Shown piece after piece: positions 43,403 to 56,347 of a DNA stretch of 64,000 nucleotides. The position numbers and the translations under genes were made by a program. Each line of letters opens with the position of its first letter. The first letter of the stretch is position 1. A model generated the notes under the pieces. The model saw only the letters and a list, made by a program, of their open reading frames with translations. It was not told where the DNA came from and ran no database searches. Source of the DNA: Fervidicoccaceae archaeon (GTDB lineage Archaea; Thermoproteota; Thermoprotei_A; Sulfolobales; Fervidicoccaceae); NCBI GenBank assembly GCA_038734945.1, contig JAVYOA010000002.1, positions 310,001 to 374,000 of the forward strand, read 5' to 3'.

Positions 43403-44344
43403 ATGAGCACTGGAAACTTCAACTACTATTGGAACTGGTTCGTAGAATGGATTGCTGATGGAGATGCCTCGCTCAGAGCTTCCTCAAGAGTATATGCATT
43501 TGAAAAAACTCCCTATCAAAGCGTTATGGTTGTAGAGCTTGTTTCCTTGGGAAAAACTCTGATAATTGATGGAAAAGTTCAGTCAAGCCTGTACGATGAG
43601 CACATATATCATGAGAGCCTTGTCCATCCACCTCTAATAACTCACGGCCTCCCCGAGAAAGTCCTAATTCTGGGAGGAGGAGAGGGAGCTACATTGAGGG
43701 AAGTTCTGAGGTACAGAACTGTCCGCGAGGTGCACATGGTTGATATAGACGAGAAAGTTGTTGAGTTCTCTAGAAACTTTCTGAAGGAGTGGCACAGAGG
43801 AGCGTTTGATGATCCAAGAACGAGAATCATAATAGCAGATGGAAGAAAGTTCGTTGAGGAAGCTGCTGCGAGGGGAGAGAAGTACGATGCTGTCATAATA
43901 GATCTGGTTGATCCATTGAGCGGAGGACCAGCAGTTAAGCTCTACACAAGAGAGTTCTATCATCTTATAGGAAAAATTCTTGAAGATGATGGAGTGATGG
44001 TCACACAGGCAACAAGCCCCATTCTATATCAGAGAATGTATGCTGTGATCCTCAATACTGTAGCTTCTGCTTTCTCAATAGCAAGACCTTATTTAACATA
44101 CATCAGAAGCTACAACGGTCCATGGGGATTTGTCTACGGTTCCAATAAAAAAGATCCTCTTGCTTTACAACCAGAGGAAATTAACAAGAGAATTTCCTCA
44201 CTGCTAAGCACCCCCAGCGAATTGAAATTCTACGACGGAGAAACCCATGAAGCTCTATTCAAGATAACAAAGAACATCAGAGATGGTCTAAAAAGCTGGA
44301 GAGAAGTTTCAACTGATGAATCCCCAAAGTACATTGACATCTAG
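43403..44344 (+). CDS. speE: Polyamine aminopropyltransferase (spermidine synthase family)
   Basis: 313 residues. Motifs of the family are YQSVMVVE, IIDGKVQSSLYDEHIYHESLVHPPL, LILGGGEGATLREVLRY (aminopropyl donor binding), VHMVDIDEKVVEFSR, IADGRKFVEE and IDLVDPLSGGPAVKLYTREFY (catalytic Asp). It transfers aminopropyl groups from decarboxylated S-adenosylmethionine to putrescine, agmatine or longer polyamines. Hyperthermophile enzymes often accept several amines and make long-chain polyamines. A GGAGGGATGACG segment lies just upstream of ATG 43403. Single gene. Confidence 0.9.
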   Translation: MSTGNFNYYWNWFVEWIADGDASLRASSRVYAFEKTPYQSVMVVELVSLGKTLIIDGKVQSSLYDEHIYHESLVHPPLITHGLPEKVLILGGGEGATLREVLRYRTVREVHMVDIDEKVVEFSRNFLKEWHRGAFDDPRTRIIIADGRKFVEEAAARGEKYDAVIIDLVDPLSGGPAVKLYTREFYHLIGKILEDDGVMVTQATSPILYQRMYAVILNTVASAFSIARPYLTYIRSYNGPWGFVYGSNKKDPLALQPEEINKRISSLLSTPSELKFYDGETHEALFKITKNIRDGLKSWREVSTDESPKYIDI

Positions 44345-44435
44345 TTTTTTGATGACAAAAATTCTTGGTTTTTTAGCAACCTTCCCCTGCTGTTTATTTT
44401 TTATAATGATTTAAGCTAATATTCCGTCGAAATCA

Positions 44436-44443
44436 ATATAAAG
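44436..44443 (+). promoter_or_regulatory. TATA box upstream of the GC-rich RNA candidate
   Basis: ATATAAAG lies about 25 nt before the point (about 44465) where composition changes abruptly from AT-rich to GC-rich, as expected of a promoter for the RNA at 44466-44604 or for a longer rRNA precursor. Confidence 0.4.
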
Positions 44444-44465
44444 CCTTCAACTTCTATAATATTAA

Positions 44466-44604
44466 ATGGACTCTCCGGGAGCTCAGAGGCTCGCCGCGGC
44501 CTTAGCCCGGCGGCACAGCCGCAACATGGAGCGATTTGCTCCTAGAATGAGCGGGCTGTCTCCGGCTGCGGGAAAACTTCTGCCTCTGGGCGAGTACCGG
44601 GGAC
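44466..44604 (+). ncRNA. Candidate GC-rich structured RNA, possibly pseudoknotted
   Basis: A 139-nt GC-rich block between AT-rich sequence and the rRNA promoter. Terminal stem: TCTCCGG (44472-44478) with CCGGGGA (44597-44603). Two six-base pairings follow in interlocked order: CAGAGG (44484-44489) with CCTCTG (44583-44588), and CTCGCC (44490-44495) with GGCGAG (44589-44594). They form a pseudoknot or two alternative folds. Internal hairpins include GGAGC-GATTT-GCTCC (44528-44542) and a GCCGC/GCGGC stem near 44493-44513. I compared it with RNase P, SRP and tRNA motifs and found no match. It may be a separate RNA gene or part of the rRNA leader. The ORF reading through it is an artefact. Confidence 0.45.
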
Positions 44605-44611
44605 AGCAAAA

Positions 44612-44622
44612 ATCTTATAAGC
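44612..44622 (+). promoter_or_regulatory. rRNA operon promoter (TATA box)
   Basis: ATCTTATAAGC is a strong archaeal TATA box with purine-rich AAAAA directly upstream as a TFB site. Transcription would start about 44640-44645, about 145 nt before 16S. The leader contains two perfect hairpins, CCCCGC-AGGT-GCGGGG (44672-44687) and CTCG-GGTC-CGAG (44692-44703). Confidence 0.65.
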
Positions 44623-44766
44623 CAATTAGAATAATTCGAGTAATCGCAATCAAGATGACGGCTCGAGGAGACCCCGCAGGTGCGGGGAAAACTCGGGTCC
44701 GAGATAGGCTGCGCGAGAATCCCCAAAATCAGGTTGGGGGTGGCGCAGAATTCCACCAAGGGATTC

Positions 44767-44779
44767 ATCCCCCCAACCT
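44767..44779 (+). other. 5' half of the pre-16S processing stem
   Basis: ATCCCCCCAACCT is perfectly complementary to AGGTTGGGGGGAT at 46303-46315, forming the helix that brackets 16S rRNA and presents the bulge-helix-bulge cut by the splicing endonuclease in archaeal pre-rRNA. Confidence 0.75.
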
Positions 44780-44789
44780 TGCGGCCGAA

Positions 44790-46290
<1,501 letters not shown>

Positions 46291-46460
46291 GGTGGCTACA
46301 GGAGGTTGGGGGGATATGACCTTGGTGGGACTGCAGAGCCACTTCTCGCGCGGCCTATCTATTTCCATGCAGCTCGAGACAATGTCTCGGGCGAAGGGCT
46401 GAGGGAGGAGAGATCATCCTCTCAATGCGGCCATGTACAGGAGCATCTGGACGCCTAATT
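46291..46460 (+). other. 16S-23S spacer with processing stems, no tRNA
   Basis: 170 nt. It contains the 3' half of the 16S stem (46303-46315) and the 5' half of the 23S stem, CATGTACAGGAGCATCTGG (46432-46450). The latter matches 18 of 19 positions in complement to 49609-49627. No tRNA-Ala is present, unlike most euryarchaeal operons. Confidence 0.8.
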
Positions 46461-49599
<3,139 letters not shown>

Positions 49600-49608
49600 A
49601 GGTTCAGC

Positions 49609-49627
49609 CCAGGTGCTCCTGTACATG
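49609..49627 (+). other. 3' half of the pre-23S processing stem
   Basis: CCAGGTGCTCCTGTACATG is complementary to 46432-46450 with one mismatch, closing the helix around 23S. A T-rich run near 49669-49690 is the likely terminator. Confidence 0.75.
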
Positions 49628-49712
49628 GCTGTTAGAACATAAATTTCTGCTATTCTGATATATACTAGGTCTTTTATTCGCTTTTTCTTTCATAAAGCTT
49701 GCGGGGATTCAC

Positions 49713-50618
49713 TTGATTCCAACTCCCATTGAACTCATCAACAAAGTTCATCCAACTCCAATTGTAAAGCTTAGGAACAGGATTAATGATTCTGCTCTCT
49801 ACGCTAAGCTCGAGTTCTTCAATCCGTTTTCGCAGAGCATAAAGGATAGACCCGCCAAGCGCATTCTCGAGGAAGCCATCAGCTCTTCTCTTCCAAAAAA
49901 GATCTATGAGGCAAGCTCTGGAAACTTTGCTATAGCTTTGACACTTCTCTCAAACGCATATGGCATTCCAGTTAGAATATACCTCCCCAAGGGCTCTCCA
50001 ACGTCCACTCAGTCACTGCTGAAATTGCTTGGAGCTGAGGTAGTAATAACAGATTTTGATAGCATAAATCCTGAAATGATTGAAATGGTGAAAGAGGAAG
50101 CCGAGAGAGATGGTGCTGTGAATCTAAACCAGTTTGAGAACGATCTAAATCCTCAGACTCACTATGAGGAAACCGGAAAAGAGCTTGTGGAGCAATTGCT
50201 AGAGGAGGGGGTGAAGCCAACTCATCTCATTGTTGGTCTTGGGACTACAGGGACGCTTTGGGGTGTGGTGAGGAGAGTGGAGGAAGTGAGAGAGTGGCGT
50301 GGAATTAAGATAATTGGCGTTCAGCCAGCTAAGGGATCAAAAATTCCTGGAATAAAGAGAATAGAATCCAGGCCAAAGTGGATTGGAATGGTAGAGCTAA
50401 ATGAGATCTTGGATGTCAGCGATCGAGAGGCTGCACTGGGAGCAATAGAGGTTGGCAGAAAAGAGGGATTGCCCATAGGGCTTTCCTCTGGAGCTGTTTA
50501 TATTGCTTATAAGAAAATAGCAGAAAGAGAGAGGGGAGTTTTTGTGACAATATTTCCCGACTCCATCTACAAGTATGTTGAAGTTCTGCAGAAGCTGGTT
50601 GGTGAGGCATTAAGGTGA
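49713..50618 (+). CDS. Cysteine synthase family enzyme, probably O-phosphoserine sulfhydrylase
   Basis: 301 residues of the PLP fold-type II family. The PLP Lys is K44 in NPFSQSIKDRPAKRI, the substrate loop is EASSGNFAIAL, and VGLGTTGTLWGVVRRV binds the cofactor phosphate. It joins sulfide to an activated serine. The next gene, overlapping by 4 nt, encodes a ParB-like SerK-type serine kinase that makes O-phosphoserine, so O-phosphoserine rather than O-acetylserine is the probable substrate, as known for Aeropyrum. TTG 49713 is the start. It is the first gene after the rRNA operon. Confidence 0.82.
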   Translation: MIPTPIELINKVHPTPIVKLRNRINDSALYAKLEFFNPFSQSIKDRPAKRILEEAISSSLPKKIYEASSGNFAIALTLLSNAYGIPVRIYLPKGSPTSTQSLLKLLGAEVVITDFDSINPEMIEMVKEEAERDGAVNLNQFENDLNPQTHYEETGKELVEQLLEEGVKPTHLIVGLGTTGTLWGVVRRVEEVREWRGIKIIGVQPAKGSKIPGIKRIESRPKWIGMVELNEILDVSDREAALGAIEVGRKEGLPIGLSSGAVYIAYKKIAERERGVFVTIFPDSIYKYVEVLQKLVGEALR

Positions 50619-51082
50619 TGGCATCAAAGCTTCTGAGGAGAACAGCCCTGGCAAATATAGGGGATCTTCTCCCCCATGAGATGATAAGCGAGCAAACAGT
50701 CAATCTAGTGCAGAAGATGATTGCTAGCGATGGAGCTTTCAAAGTTCCGGTTCTTGTTGACAGCGAGTTTGGAATAATACTCGATGGACATCACAGAGTT
50801 GAAGCACTTAGAAGGCTCGGAATAAAGCTGGCTCCTGTCTATATTGTGGACTATCGCTCAAACGACATACTCGTCTTCTCAAGAAGGAAGGAGATAATTG
50901 TAACAAAGAATGAAGTTATAAGAAGAGCCCTGAGAGGTGACCTATATCCATATAAGACAACTAGACATGTGGTTGTTGGGGGAAGCATGCCTTGCTCACT
51001 TATATACCTAGATGAGCTGAGAGGGGAGAGAGCCCCCCTGCCTATTGTGAGCTTTCAAAGGAAAGCTTTCTCATTGGGATGA
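50615..51082 (+). CDS. SerK-like free serine kinase (ParB/sulfiredoxin fold)
   Basis: About 155 residues with the ParB/Srx-fold signature ILDGHHRVEALRRLG and an N-terminal LPHE segment corresponding to the catalytic Glu region of Thermococcus SerK. That enzyme phosphorylates free serine with ADP. The segment YPYKTTRHVVVGG follows. The protein is shorter than the Thermococcus one. The GTGA overlap with the sulfhydrylase gene shows coupling, and together they convert serine to cysteine through O-phosphoserine. The alternative, a DNA-binding ParB, is unlikely given the lack of a helix-turn-helix domain. Confidence 0.78.
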   Translation: MMASKLLRRTALANIGDLLPHEMISEQTVNLVQKMIASDGAFKVPVLVDSEFGIILDGHHRVEALRRLGIKLAPVYIVDYRSNDILVFSRRKEIIVTKNEVIRRALRGDLYPYKTTRHVVVGGSMPCSLIYLDELRGERAPLPIVSFQRKAFSLG

Positions 51083-51488
51083 TGAACGTTTTAAGAATGC
51101 TATCTCCTGGATCAAGCCTAGCATAGCCCATGGGAGGGATCCAGTTTGGATAGATCATCCTTATTTCTCTCAGCGAGATGAAGACCTTGTACAGCCTCGG
51201 ATGCCTAATTTCAATGGCAACAGCACTTTTTGATCCCTGAATGAACATCTTTGACTCCGGAGATATGCCCTCTGGATTCCTCCTTCTTACATATCTCCAA
51301 ATTTCCTCTGGAGTGCCGATCCTTATTTTTCCTATAGTAAATTCCCCCCAGATCTCCTTTACCCTCCCACTCACATATACTATGGCCACGCTTCCCTCTT
51401 CCAGTCCTGTTCCCCTTCCTCTCCTTAGCTCAAACTTTTTTCTTCTATCGAATATTGCTCTTGCATACTCAGGCCGAACCGAAAACAT
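51042..51488 (-). CDS. ASCH/PUA-like domain protein
   Basis: About 148 residues. MFSVRPEYARAIFDRRKKFELRRG is the ASCH-type opening (VRPEYA, KKFELR), and VYVSGRVKEIWGEFTIGKI follows. ASCH domains bind RNA or modified nucleosides, and some hydrolyse N4-acetylcytidine, but this one's role is unknown. ATG 51488 was chosen over TTG 51503. It is convergent with, and overlaps, the end of the serK-like gene by 41 nt. Confidence 0.7.
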   Translation of the reverse strand: MFSVRPEYARAIFDRRKKFELRRGRGTGLEEGSVAIVYVSGRVKEIWGEFTIGKIRIGTPEEIWRYVRRRNPEGISPESKMFIQGSKSAVAIEIRHPRLYKVFISLREIRMIYPNWIPPMGYARLDPGDSILKTFIIPMRKLSFESSQ

Positions 51489-51717
51489 GTAGAATGTGCT
51501 CAAAGCACATCGGCCTCCCAGTTTTTCAATTCAGATTCGCAATTTTCATTGACCCTCCTACCAAATCAAAGCTCCTTCCTTTATAATTTCATCCTCTCTC
51601 GCCATGAAGCTTAAATCTCCTGACCTCCATAGCTCTAGAGAAAACGGAGCTCATGGCTGCAAAATTTTAATTCAAGGAGTTTAATAAAAGTGGAGTGAAT
51701 GATTGGAGGATGTGGAT

Positions 51718-52533
51718 TTGAGCAGGAGAATCGTCATAACAAATGATGATGGGATCTATAGCCCAGGGCTCAAGATACTTCATGATTCGGTTTCTGGCCT
51801 GGGAGAAGTCAACGTAATTGCACCAGAAACGCCGAAGAGCAGTACTGGACTAGGACTCACCCTGCACAAGCCTCTCAGAGTGATGAGAATTAAGCTCTGG
51901 GGAGAAAAACCTCTTATAGCAGTAAGTGGAACTCCTAGCGATATAATACACATTTCGGTCCATATACTAAATGGAAGACCTGACCTCGTTCTCTCAGGGA
52001 TAAATGTGGGAGATAACACTAGCCTTCAGGTTATTCTTTCATCTGGAACAGTTGGGGCAGCGATGCAGGCATCTCTCCTGGGAATACCGAGCATCGCATT
52101 GAGCGCAGATGTCAGATCACCGGAGGAACTATTGAGGAAAAGCTACAGAAAGGGTGTAATGGCTGTGTCAAGAGCAATAGCTACCTATGTGCTTGAGAGA
52201 GGAATGCCAAAGGGCTTCGATCTGATTTCTGTCAACTTTCCCTCAGTTGTCGGAAAGAAGACAAGGGTAAAAATAGCTAAGCCTGCTAGAGTTAGATTTG
52301 CTCAGTACACGGAGAGAAGAATAGATCCCCAGGGAAGGCCGTACTTCTGGATATATGGAGAGCCCACATCTCCCGAGCAGGGAACAGATGCCTATGTAGT
52401 ATTGGTAGAGAAGAACATTGCAATCACTCCGCTTTCTCTGAATCTGAGCTCATGCCAAGAGACAGAGGAAATAATTGAGCCAATGAGGGCTGAAGCTGAG
52501 AGGGCTCTGGAAACTGGAATCTCCGGCACATAA
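51718..52533 (+). CDS. surE: SurE 5'-nucleotidase
   Basis: About 271 residues. The metal site IVITNDDGIYSPGLK, then APETPKSSTGLGLTLHKPLR, SGTPSDIIHI and LSGINVGDNTSLQVILSSGTVGAA are clear SurE motifs. It dephosphorylates nucleoside monophosphates. TTG 51718 is 7 nt after a GGAGG site; TTG 51703 would lie before that site. It is followed by the eIF5A gene 48 nt later. Confidence 0.92.
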   Translation: MSRRIVITNDDGIYSPGLKILHDSVSGLGEVNVIAPETPKSSTGLGLTLHKPLRVMRIKLWGEKPLIAVSGTPSDIIHISVHILNGRPDLVLSGINVGDNTSLQVILSSGTVGAAMQASLLGIPSIALSADVRSPEELLRKSYRKGVMAVSRAIATYVLERGMPKGFDLISVNFPSVVGKKTRVKIAKPARVRFAQYTERRIDPQGRPYFWIYGEPTSPEQGTDAYVVLVEKNIAITPLSLNLSSCQETEEIIEPMRAEAERALETGISGT

Positions 52534-52581
52534 AAAACAATATTTACTTTTATAAGAAAAACAGGAAAGAGGTATTGTGCC

Positions 52582-52980
52582 ATGAGCATAGTTTATACCT
52601 CGCTCGGAGATGTGAAGGTGGGTTCATATATAGTAATAGATGGCGAGCCCTGCAGAGTTGTGGAGATAACAAAGGCAAAGACTGGAAAGCATGGAAGCGC
52701 AAAGGCTCACGTTGTAGCAATAGGTCTATTCAGCGGCAGCAAGAAGACGATAACTGCTCCTGTTGATCAGAGGGTTGAGCAGCCGATAATAGAAAAGAGG
52801 GTTGCCCAGGTAATTTCGGACCTTGGAAAATCCTTCCAGCTAATGGATCTTGAGACATATGATACATTTGAGGTTCCAAAGCCGGAGGACCCAGAGCTTG
52901 CTGGGAAAATAGCACCTGGAAAAGATGTTGAATACTGGGAAGTAATGGGAAGAAGGATCATTGTGAGAACAAGAGGATGA
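52582..52980 (+). CDS. Translation initiation factor 5A (aIF5A)
   Basis: 132 residues with an SH3-like N-terminal domain and an OB-fold C-terminal domain. The loop [14 protein letters not shown] carries the lysine (K36) changed to hypusine or deoxyhypusine. It relieves ribosome stalling on Pro-rich sequences. The pairing with a polyamine aminopropyltransferase elsewhere in the window is sensible, as hypusine needs spermidine. SRP54 follows 18 nt later. Confidence 0.95.
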   Translation: MSIVYTSLGDVKVGSYIVIDGEPCRVVEITKAKTGKHGSAKAHVVAIGLFSGSKKTITAPVDQRVEQPIIEKRVAQVISDLGKSFQLMDLETYDTFEVPKPEDPELAGKIAPGKDVEYWEVMGRRIIVRTRG

Positions 52981-52998
52981 AAGAGGATTGAATGATAG

Positions 52999-54357
52999 TT
53001 GAGCTCGCTGTTTTCTGGGCTTAGGGAAGCAATAAAGAAGTATTTTTCCAGCACCTCTCCCTACGAGGAGAGCGTTGAGGAGTTCATAAAGGACCTTCAG
53101 AGAACTCTCATAAAGTCTGATGTGAATGTAAAGATAGTTTTTGAGATGTCAAACAGAATAAAGAAGAGGGCTCTTGAGGAAAAGCCTCCTCAGGGAGCTT
53201 CTAGGAAGGATTGGTTTCTAAAGATAGTCTATGAGGAGCTAGTCTCGATTCTTGGAGGAGAGGAAGAGCCTGAGATAATTCCAAGGAAGAGGCCATATGT
53301 AATAATGCTGGTTGGGCTTCAGGGAAGTGGTAAAACAACCACAGCAGCAAAGCTGGCATGGTACTTTAAAACCAGGAAGCTCAAGTCTGGCCTTATTGCA
53401 GCTGATACTTACAGGGCTGGAGCATACGATCAGCTGAAGCAGCTGAGTGAGAAAGTTGGAGCTCTGTTCTATGGAGATCCAAGAGAGAGGGATCCTGTGG
53501 CTATAAGCTTGAGGGGAGTGGAGGAGCTGAAGAAGCAGGGGGTCGATGTCATTATCATTGATACAGCTGGGCGTCATGGCTATGGAAATGAGGCAGATCT
53601 CCTTGAAGAGATGAGGCAAATCGCTTCTGCTGTCAAGCCTGATGAAATAGTAATGGTTCTAGACGCTTCCATTGGACAGAAGGCTTCGGAAATAGCTAAA
53701 AGGTTTCATGAAGCTACTCCAATAGGAAGCATAGTGATATCAAAGATGGATGGAACTGCAAAGGGAGGCGGAGCTCTATCAGCAGTGGCGATGACGGGGG
53801 CAAAGATAAAGTTCATAGGCACTGGAGAGGAAATAAGCGAGATAGAGCCTTTCAGGACTAAAAGCTTTGTATCTAGGATACTTGGACTTGGGGACATTGA
53901 GGGACTTCTGGAGAGAATGAGATCGCTGGAGATAGATAAGGAGGAGCTGGAGAAGCAGGCTGAGGAGATGCTCACAAAGGGCCTAAATATGAAGCTCATA
54001 TACAAGCAATTGATGCAGATAAGAAAGATGGGTCCTCTGAGCAAGGTGCTGAAAATGATTCCCGGGTTTAGCATGAGTATCCCAGATGACAGCGAGCTGG
54101 AAAAGATTGGGGAGGAAAAGTTCGACAGGTGGATCGCAGCCATCAACAGCATGACGTATGAGGAACTGGAGAAGCCGGAATTAATTGAAAGGGAGAAGAG
54201 CAGGCTGAGAAGAATAGCAATTGGTTCAGGAACAAGGGTGGAGGATGTAAGGGAGCTGCTGAAGTACTATGAGGGGACAAGGAGGATGCTGAAGCAGCTC
54301 AAGAGGAAGAAGTCCGTGCTGAAGAAGCTTGAGAAGGAGGGAGAGGGTCTTTTCTGA
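52999..54357 (+). CDS. srp54: Signal recognition particle GTPase SRP54
   Basis: 452 residues. The N domain is followed by the G domain with VGLQGSGKTTTAAKLAW (near 105), AADTYRAGAYDQLKQL, IIIDTAGRHGY and ISKMDGTAKGGGALSA, and a helical M domain ends in a Lys-rich tail. The last residues include QLKRKKSVLKKLEKEGEG. It binds SRP RNA and hydrophobic signal sequences. TTG 52999 start. No SRP RNA gene is visible in this window. Confidence 0.95.
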   Translation: MSSLFSGLREAIKKYFSSTSPYEESVEEFIKDLQRTLIKSDVNVKIVFEMSNRIKKRALEEKPPQGASRKDWFLKIVYEELVSILGGEEEPEIIPRKRPYVIMLVGLQGSGKTTTAAKLAWYFKTRKLKSGLIAADTYRAGAYDQLKQLSEKVGALFYGDPRERDPVAISLRGVEELKKQGVDVIIIDTAGRHGYGNEADLLEEMRQIASAVKPDEIVMVLDASIGQKASEIAKRFHEATPIGSIVISKMDGTAKGGGALSAVAMTGAKIKFIGTGEEISEIEPFRTKSFVSRILGLGDIEGLLERMRSLEIDKEELEKQAEEMLTKGLNMKLIYKQLMQIRKMGPLSKVLKMIPGFSMSIPDDSELEKIGEEKFDRWIAAINSMTYEELEKPELIEREKSRLRRIAIGSGTRVEDVRELLKYYEGTRRMLKQLKRKKSVLKKLEKEGEGLF

Positions 54358-54363
54358 GCTTTC

Positions 54364-55653
54364 GTGGTGGGAATTTTGGGATCCATTCTGGAGGAAGCAG
54401 CCAATGTCATGAAATCATTTCCTCTCTGTGATTCTTGCCTAGGAAGGATGTTCTCAACTCTGATGAGGGGAATGAGCAATGAGGAGAGAGGAAAAGCTCT
54501 GAAGAGAGCTGTTGTAATGGATATACTGTTGAGGATGAAAAGCGGAGAAAAGGATGCCGAAAATAATTTGAGGGAAATTGCCAGATCGCTGGGAGAGGAC
54601 TTCAATGAGACTCTGAAGTCGGTTGGAATGCAGAGAGATGTTGTGCCATGCTATATTTGCGGAAACAATATCAGGGAATGGAAGAAGCTGTATGAGAAAG
54701 CTGTTGAAAGGCTGAAGGAAGTTTCTGCGGAGTCGTTTCTGGTAGGTGTTCGAATACCAAGAGATATTGAGGAAAGGGAGGAGGAAGTTGTGAGAGCTCT
54801 CTCCCTTTATACTGCAGAATCAATTAAATCTGAGCTTAAGAGGGAAATCGGAAAATCCATTTCCATGCGTCTTGGAATACCTGTTGAGTTCAAGACTCCT
54901 GGGGCCGTTGTATATGTTGATGTTGGGAAAAATGATGTTGAGATTGCTGTGAACCCCCTATTCATAAAGGGAAGATATGTGAAGAGCGGAAGGAACATAA
55001 GCCAGATCAGGTGGTTCGATGAGCCATTGAGCAGCGACTCCCTGTCTATAGAAAAGATGATTTCATCGCTTCTGAAAATATACGATGGATCTGAGATTGT
55101 CCTTCATGCCTCTGGTAGGGAGGATGTCGATGTCAGAATGCTTGGGTATGGAAGGCCATTTGTGGTAGAAATTAAGAATCCAAGAAAAAGAAGAGCAAAT
55201 TTAAAGCTTGTCTCGGATATTCTGAACAGATCCTCTCCATATGGTAGATTTTTCATTGAAGGAATTGGAAAGAGGGATGATGTGAGAACCCTTAAGCTTA
55301 TGGATAGGGCCAAACTGAAAGCATATAGGTTCGTGGCTGTTTCAGAGGAGCCAGTGAATGAAGATGATATTGAGAAAATTGCTGCAGGTTTGAGGGGAGC
55401 TACGATAAAGCAGAGAACGCCCACCAGGGTTCTGAAGAGAAGGGCAGACATTGTGAGGAGCAAGAGGATTCACGATATAAGCCTCACAAGAATTGGAGAG
55501 AATGCGATTTTGGGGATTTTGGTAGCCGATGGAGGTCTATATGTGAAGGAGCTCATTTCAGGAGATGATGGGAGAACTGTGCCTAGCTTCTCTAGCTTGA
55601 CTGGAAAGAAAATGAGCTGTGCTGAGCTGGATGTTCTGAAGGTATTTATTTAG
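54364..55653 (+). CDS. pus10: tRNA pseudouridine synthase Pus10
   Basis: 429 residues. The N-terminal zinc site uses FPLCDSCLGRMF and VPCYICGNN. A THUMP-like domain follows, then the catalytic domain with HASGREDVDVRMLGYGRPFVVEIKNPRKR, where the Asp after the Gly-Arg-Glu is the probable nucleophile. Archaeal Pus10 makes pseudouridine 54 and 55 in the T loop of tRNAs. GTG 54364 and GTG 54367 are both possible. It is convergent with trmJ, overlapping by 8 nt. Confidence 0.9.
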   Translation: MVGILGSILEEAANVMKSFPLCDSCLGRMFSTLMRGMSNEERGKALKRAVVMDILLRMKSGEKDAENNLREIARSLGEDFNETLKSVGMQRDVVPCYICGNNIREWKKLYEKAVERLKEVSAESFLVGVRIPRDIEEREEEVVRALSLYTAESIKSELKREIGKSISMRLGIPVEFKTPGAVVYVDVGKNDVEIAVNPLFIKGRYVKSGRNISQIRWFDEPLSSDSLSIEKMISSLLKIYDGSEIVLHASGREDVDVRMLGYGRPFVVEIKNPRKRRANLKLVSDILNRSSPYGRFFIEGIGKRDDVRTLKLMDRAKLKAYRFVAVSEEPVNEDDIEKIAAGLRGATIKQRTPTRVLKRRADIVRSKRIHDISLTRIGENAILGILVADGGLYVKELISGDDGRTVPSFSSLTGKKMSCAELDVLKVFI

Positions 55654-56347
55654 ATTCACTTTGGATTCTTCTTAGGGCTCTTCTCAGAACGTGATGGACA
55701 ACGCGAATTTCCATTCTGGATGGAGAAGATTTGTAGATGATTTGTCTGAATGCCCTGCTTGCTCTCTCTACCTTGTGTGGATCTCTGTGAACAAGAGCTG
55801 ATATTTGGGAAAAAGTTGAAATTGTGCTTTCAATGTCTTCCCTCGAAGCAGTTTCAATAATGGGCTCGGTCTTCTTCTTCGCAGTGAGCTCATACAGGTA
55901 TATAGCAACTGAGTTTGATAGGTTCAATGCTGGGTATTCTTCCGATGTTGGTATAGTTGATGCCAAATCGCACTTCGAGAGCTCTTCCCTCGTCAGTCCA
56001 GTGCTTTCCCTTCCGAAAACAAGGCACACATTTTTGTATTTGGAAACCAGTTCAGGTAGATGCAAGGAGGATACTGTGTTTCTCAATATATCATCAGAAG
56101 CCCCTTTAGCTGTAGTGCATATTTTAATATCGCAGCCATTCAGTGCATCTTCAATTGTTACATGCCTAACAATGGAATGATACAGATGCCCTGCTCTTAC
56201 TGCATATCTGAGAACCTCTTCCTCGTTGTACTCTCTAGTTGATACTATATGAATATCCTTGATGCTGAAATTTGCTGCAAGCCTCAATATCATGCCAAGA
56301 TTTACTGATCCCTCTGTATCAACTAGCACCAATCTCAGATTATCCAT
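55646..56347 (-). CDS. trmJ: SpoU-family tRNA 2'-O-methyltransferase (TrmJ-like)
   Basis: 233 residues. The SPOUT trefoil-knot motifs are present: VDTEGSVNLGMILRLAANF at the N-terminus, CLVFGRESTGLTREEL, and IPTSEEYPALNLSNSVAIYLYEL. This matches TrmJ, which methylates the 2'-O of position 32 in tRNAs. A short helical tail of about 60 residues may be the dimerisation or RNA-binding part. It is the last gene of a minus-strand run from L21e to here, overlapping the HemK-like gene by 8 nt. Confidence 0.85.
   Translation of the reverse strand: MDNLRLVLVDTEGSVNLGMILRLAANFSIKDIHIVSTREYNEEEVLRYAVRAGHLYHSIVRHVTIEDALNGCDIKICTTAKGASDDILRNTVSSLHLPELVSKYKNVCLVFGRESTGLTREELSKCDLASTIPTSEEYPALNLSNSVAIYLYELTAKKKTEPIIETASREDIESTISTFSQISALVHRDPHKVERASRAFRQIIYKSSPSRMEIRVVHHVLRRALRRIQSESK

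Noticed and set aside
44466-44604. RNase P RNA or SRP RNA
   Set aside because: It is too short, and the conserved RNase P segments and the SRP S-domain motifs are absent.
49600-49712. 5S rRNA after 23S
   Set aside because: No 5S-like sequence is present; the spacer is AT-rich and the next gene begins at 49713.
50615-51082. ParB as a chromosome-partitioning protein
   Set aside because: It has only the nuclease/kinase-fold domain with DGHHR, no DNA-binding domain, and is coupled to a cysteine-synthesis gene.
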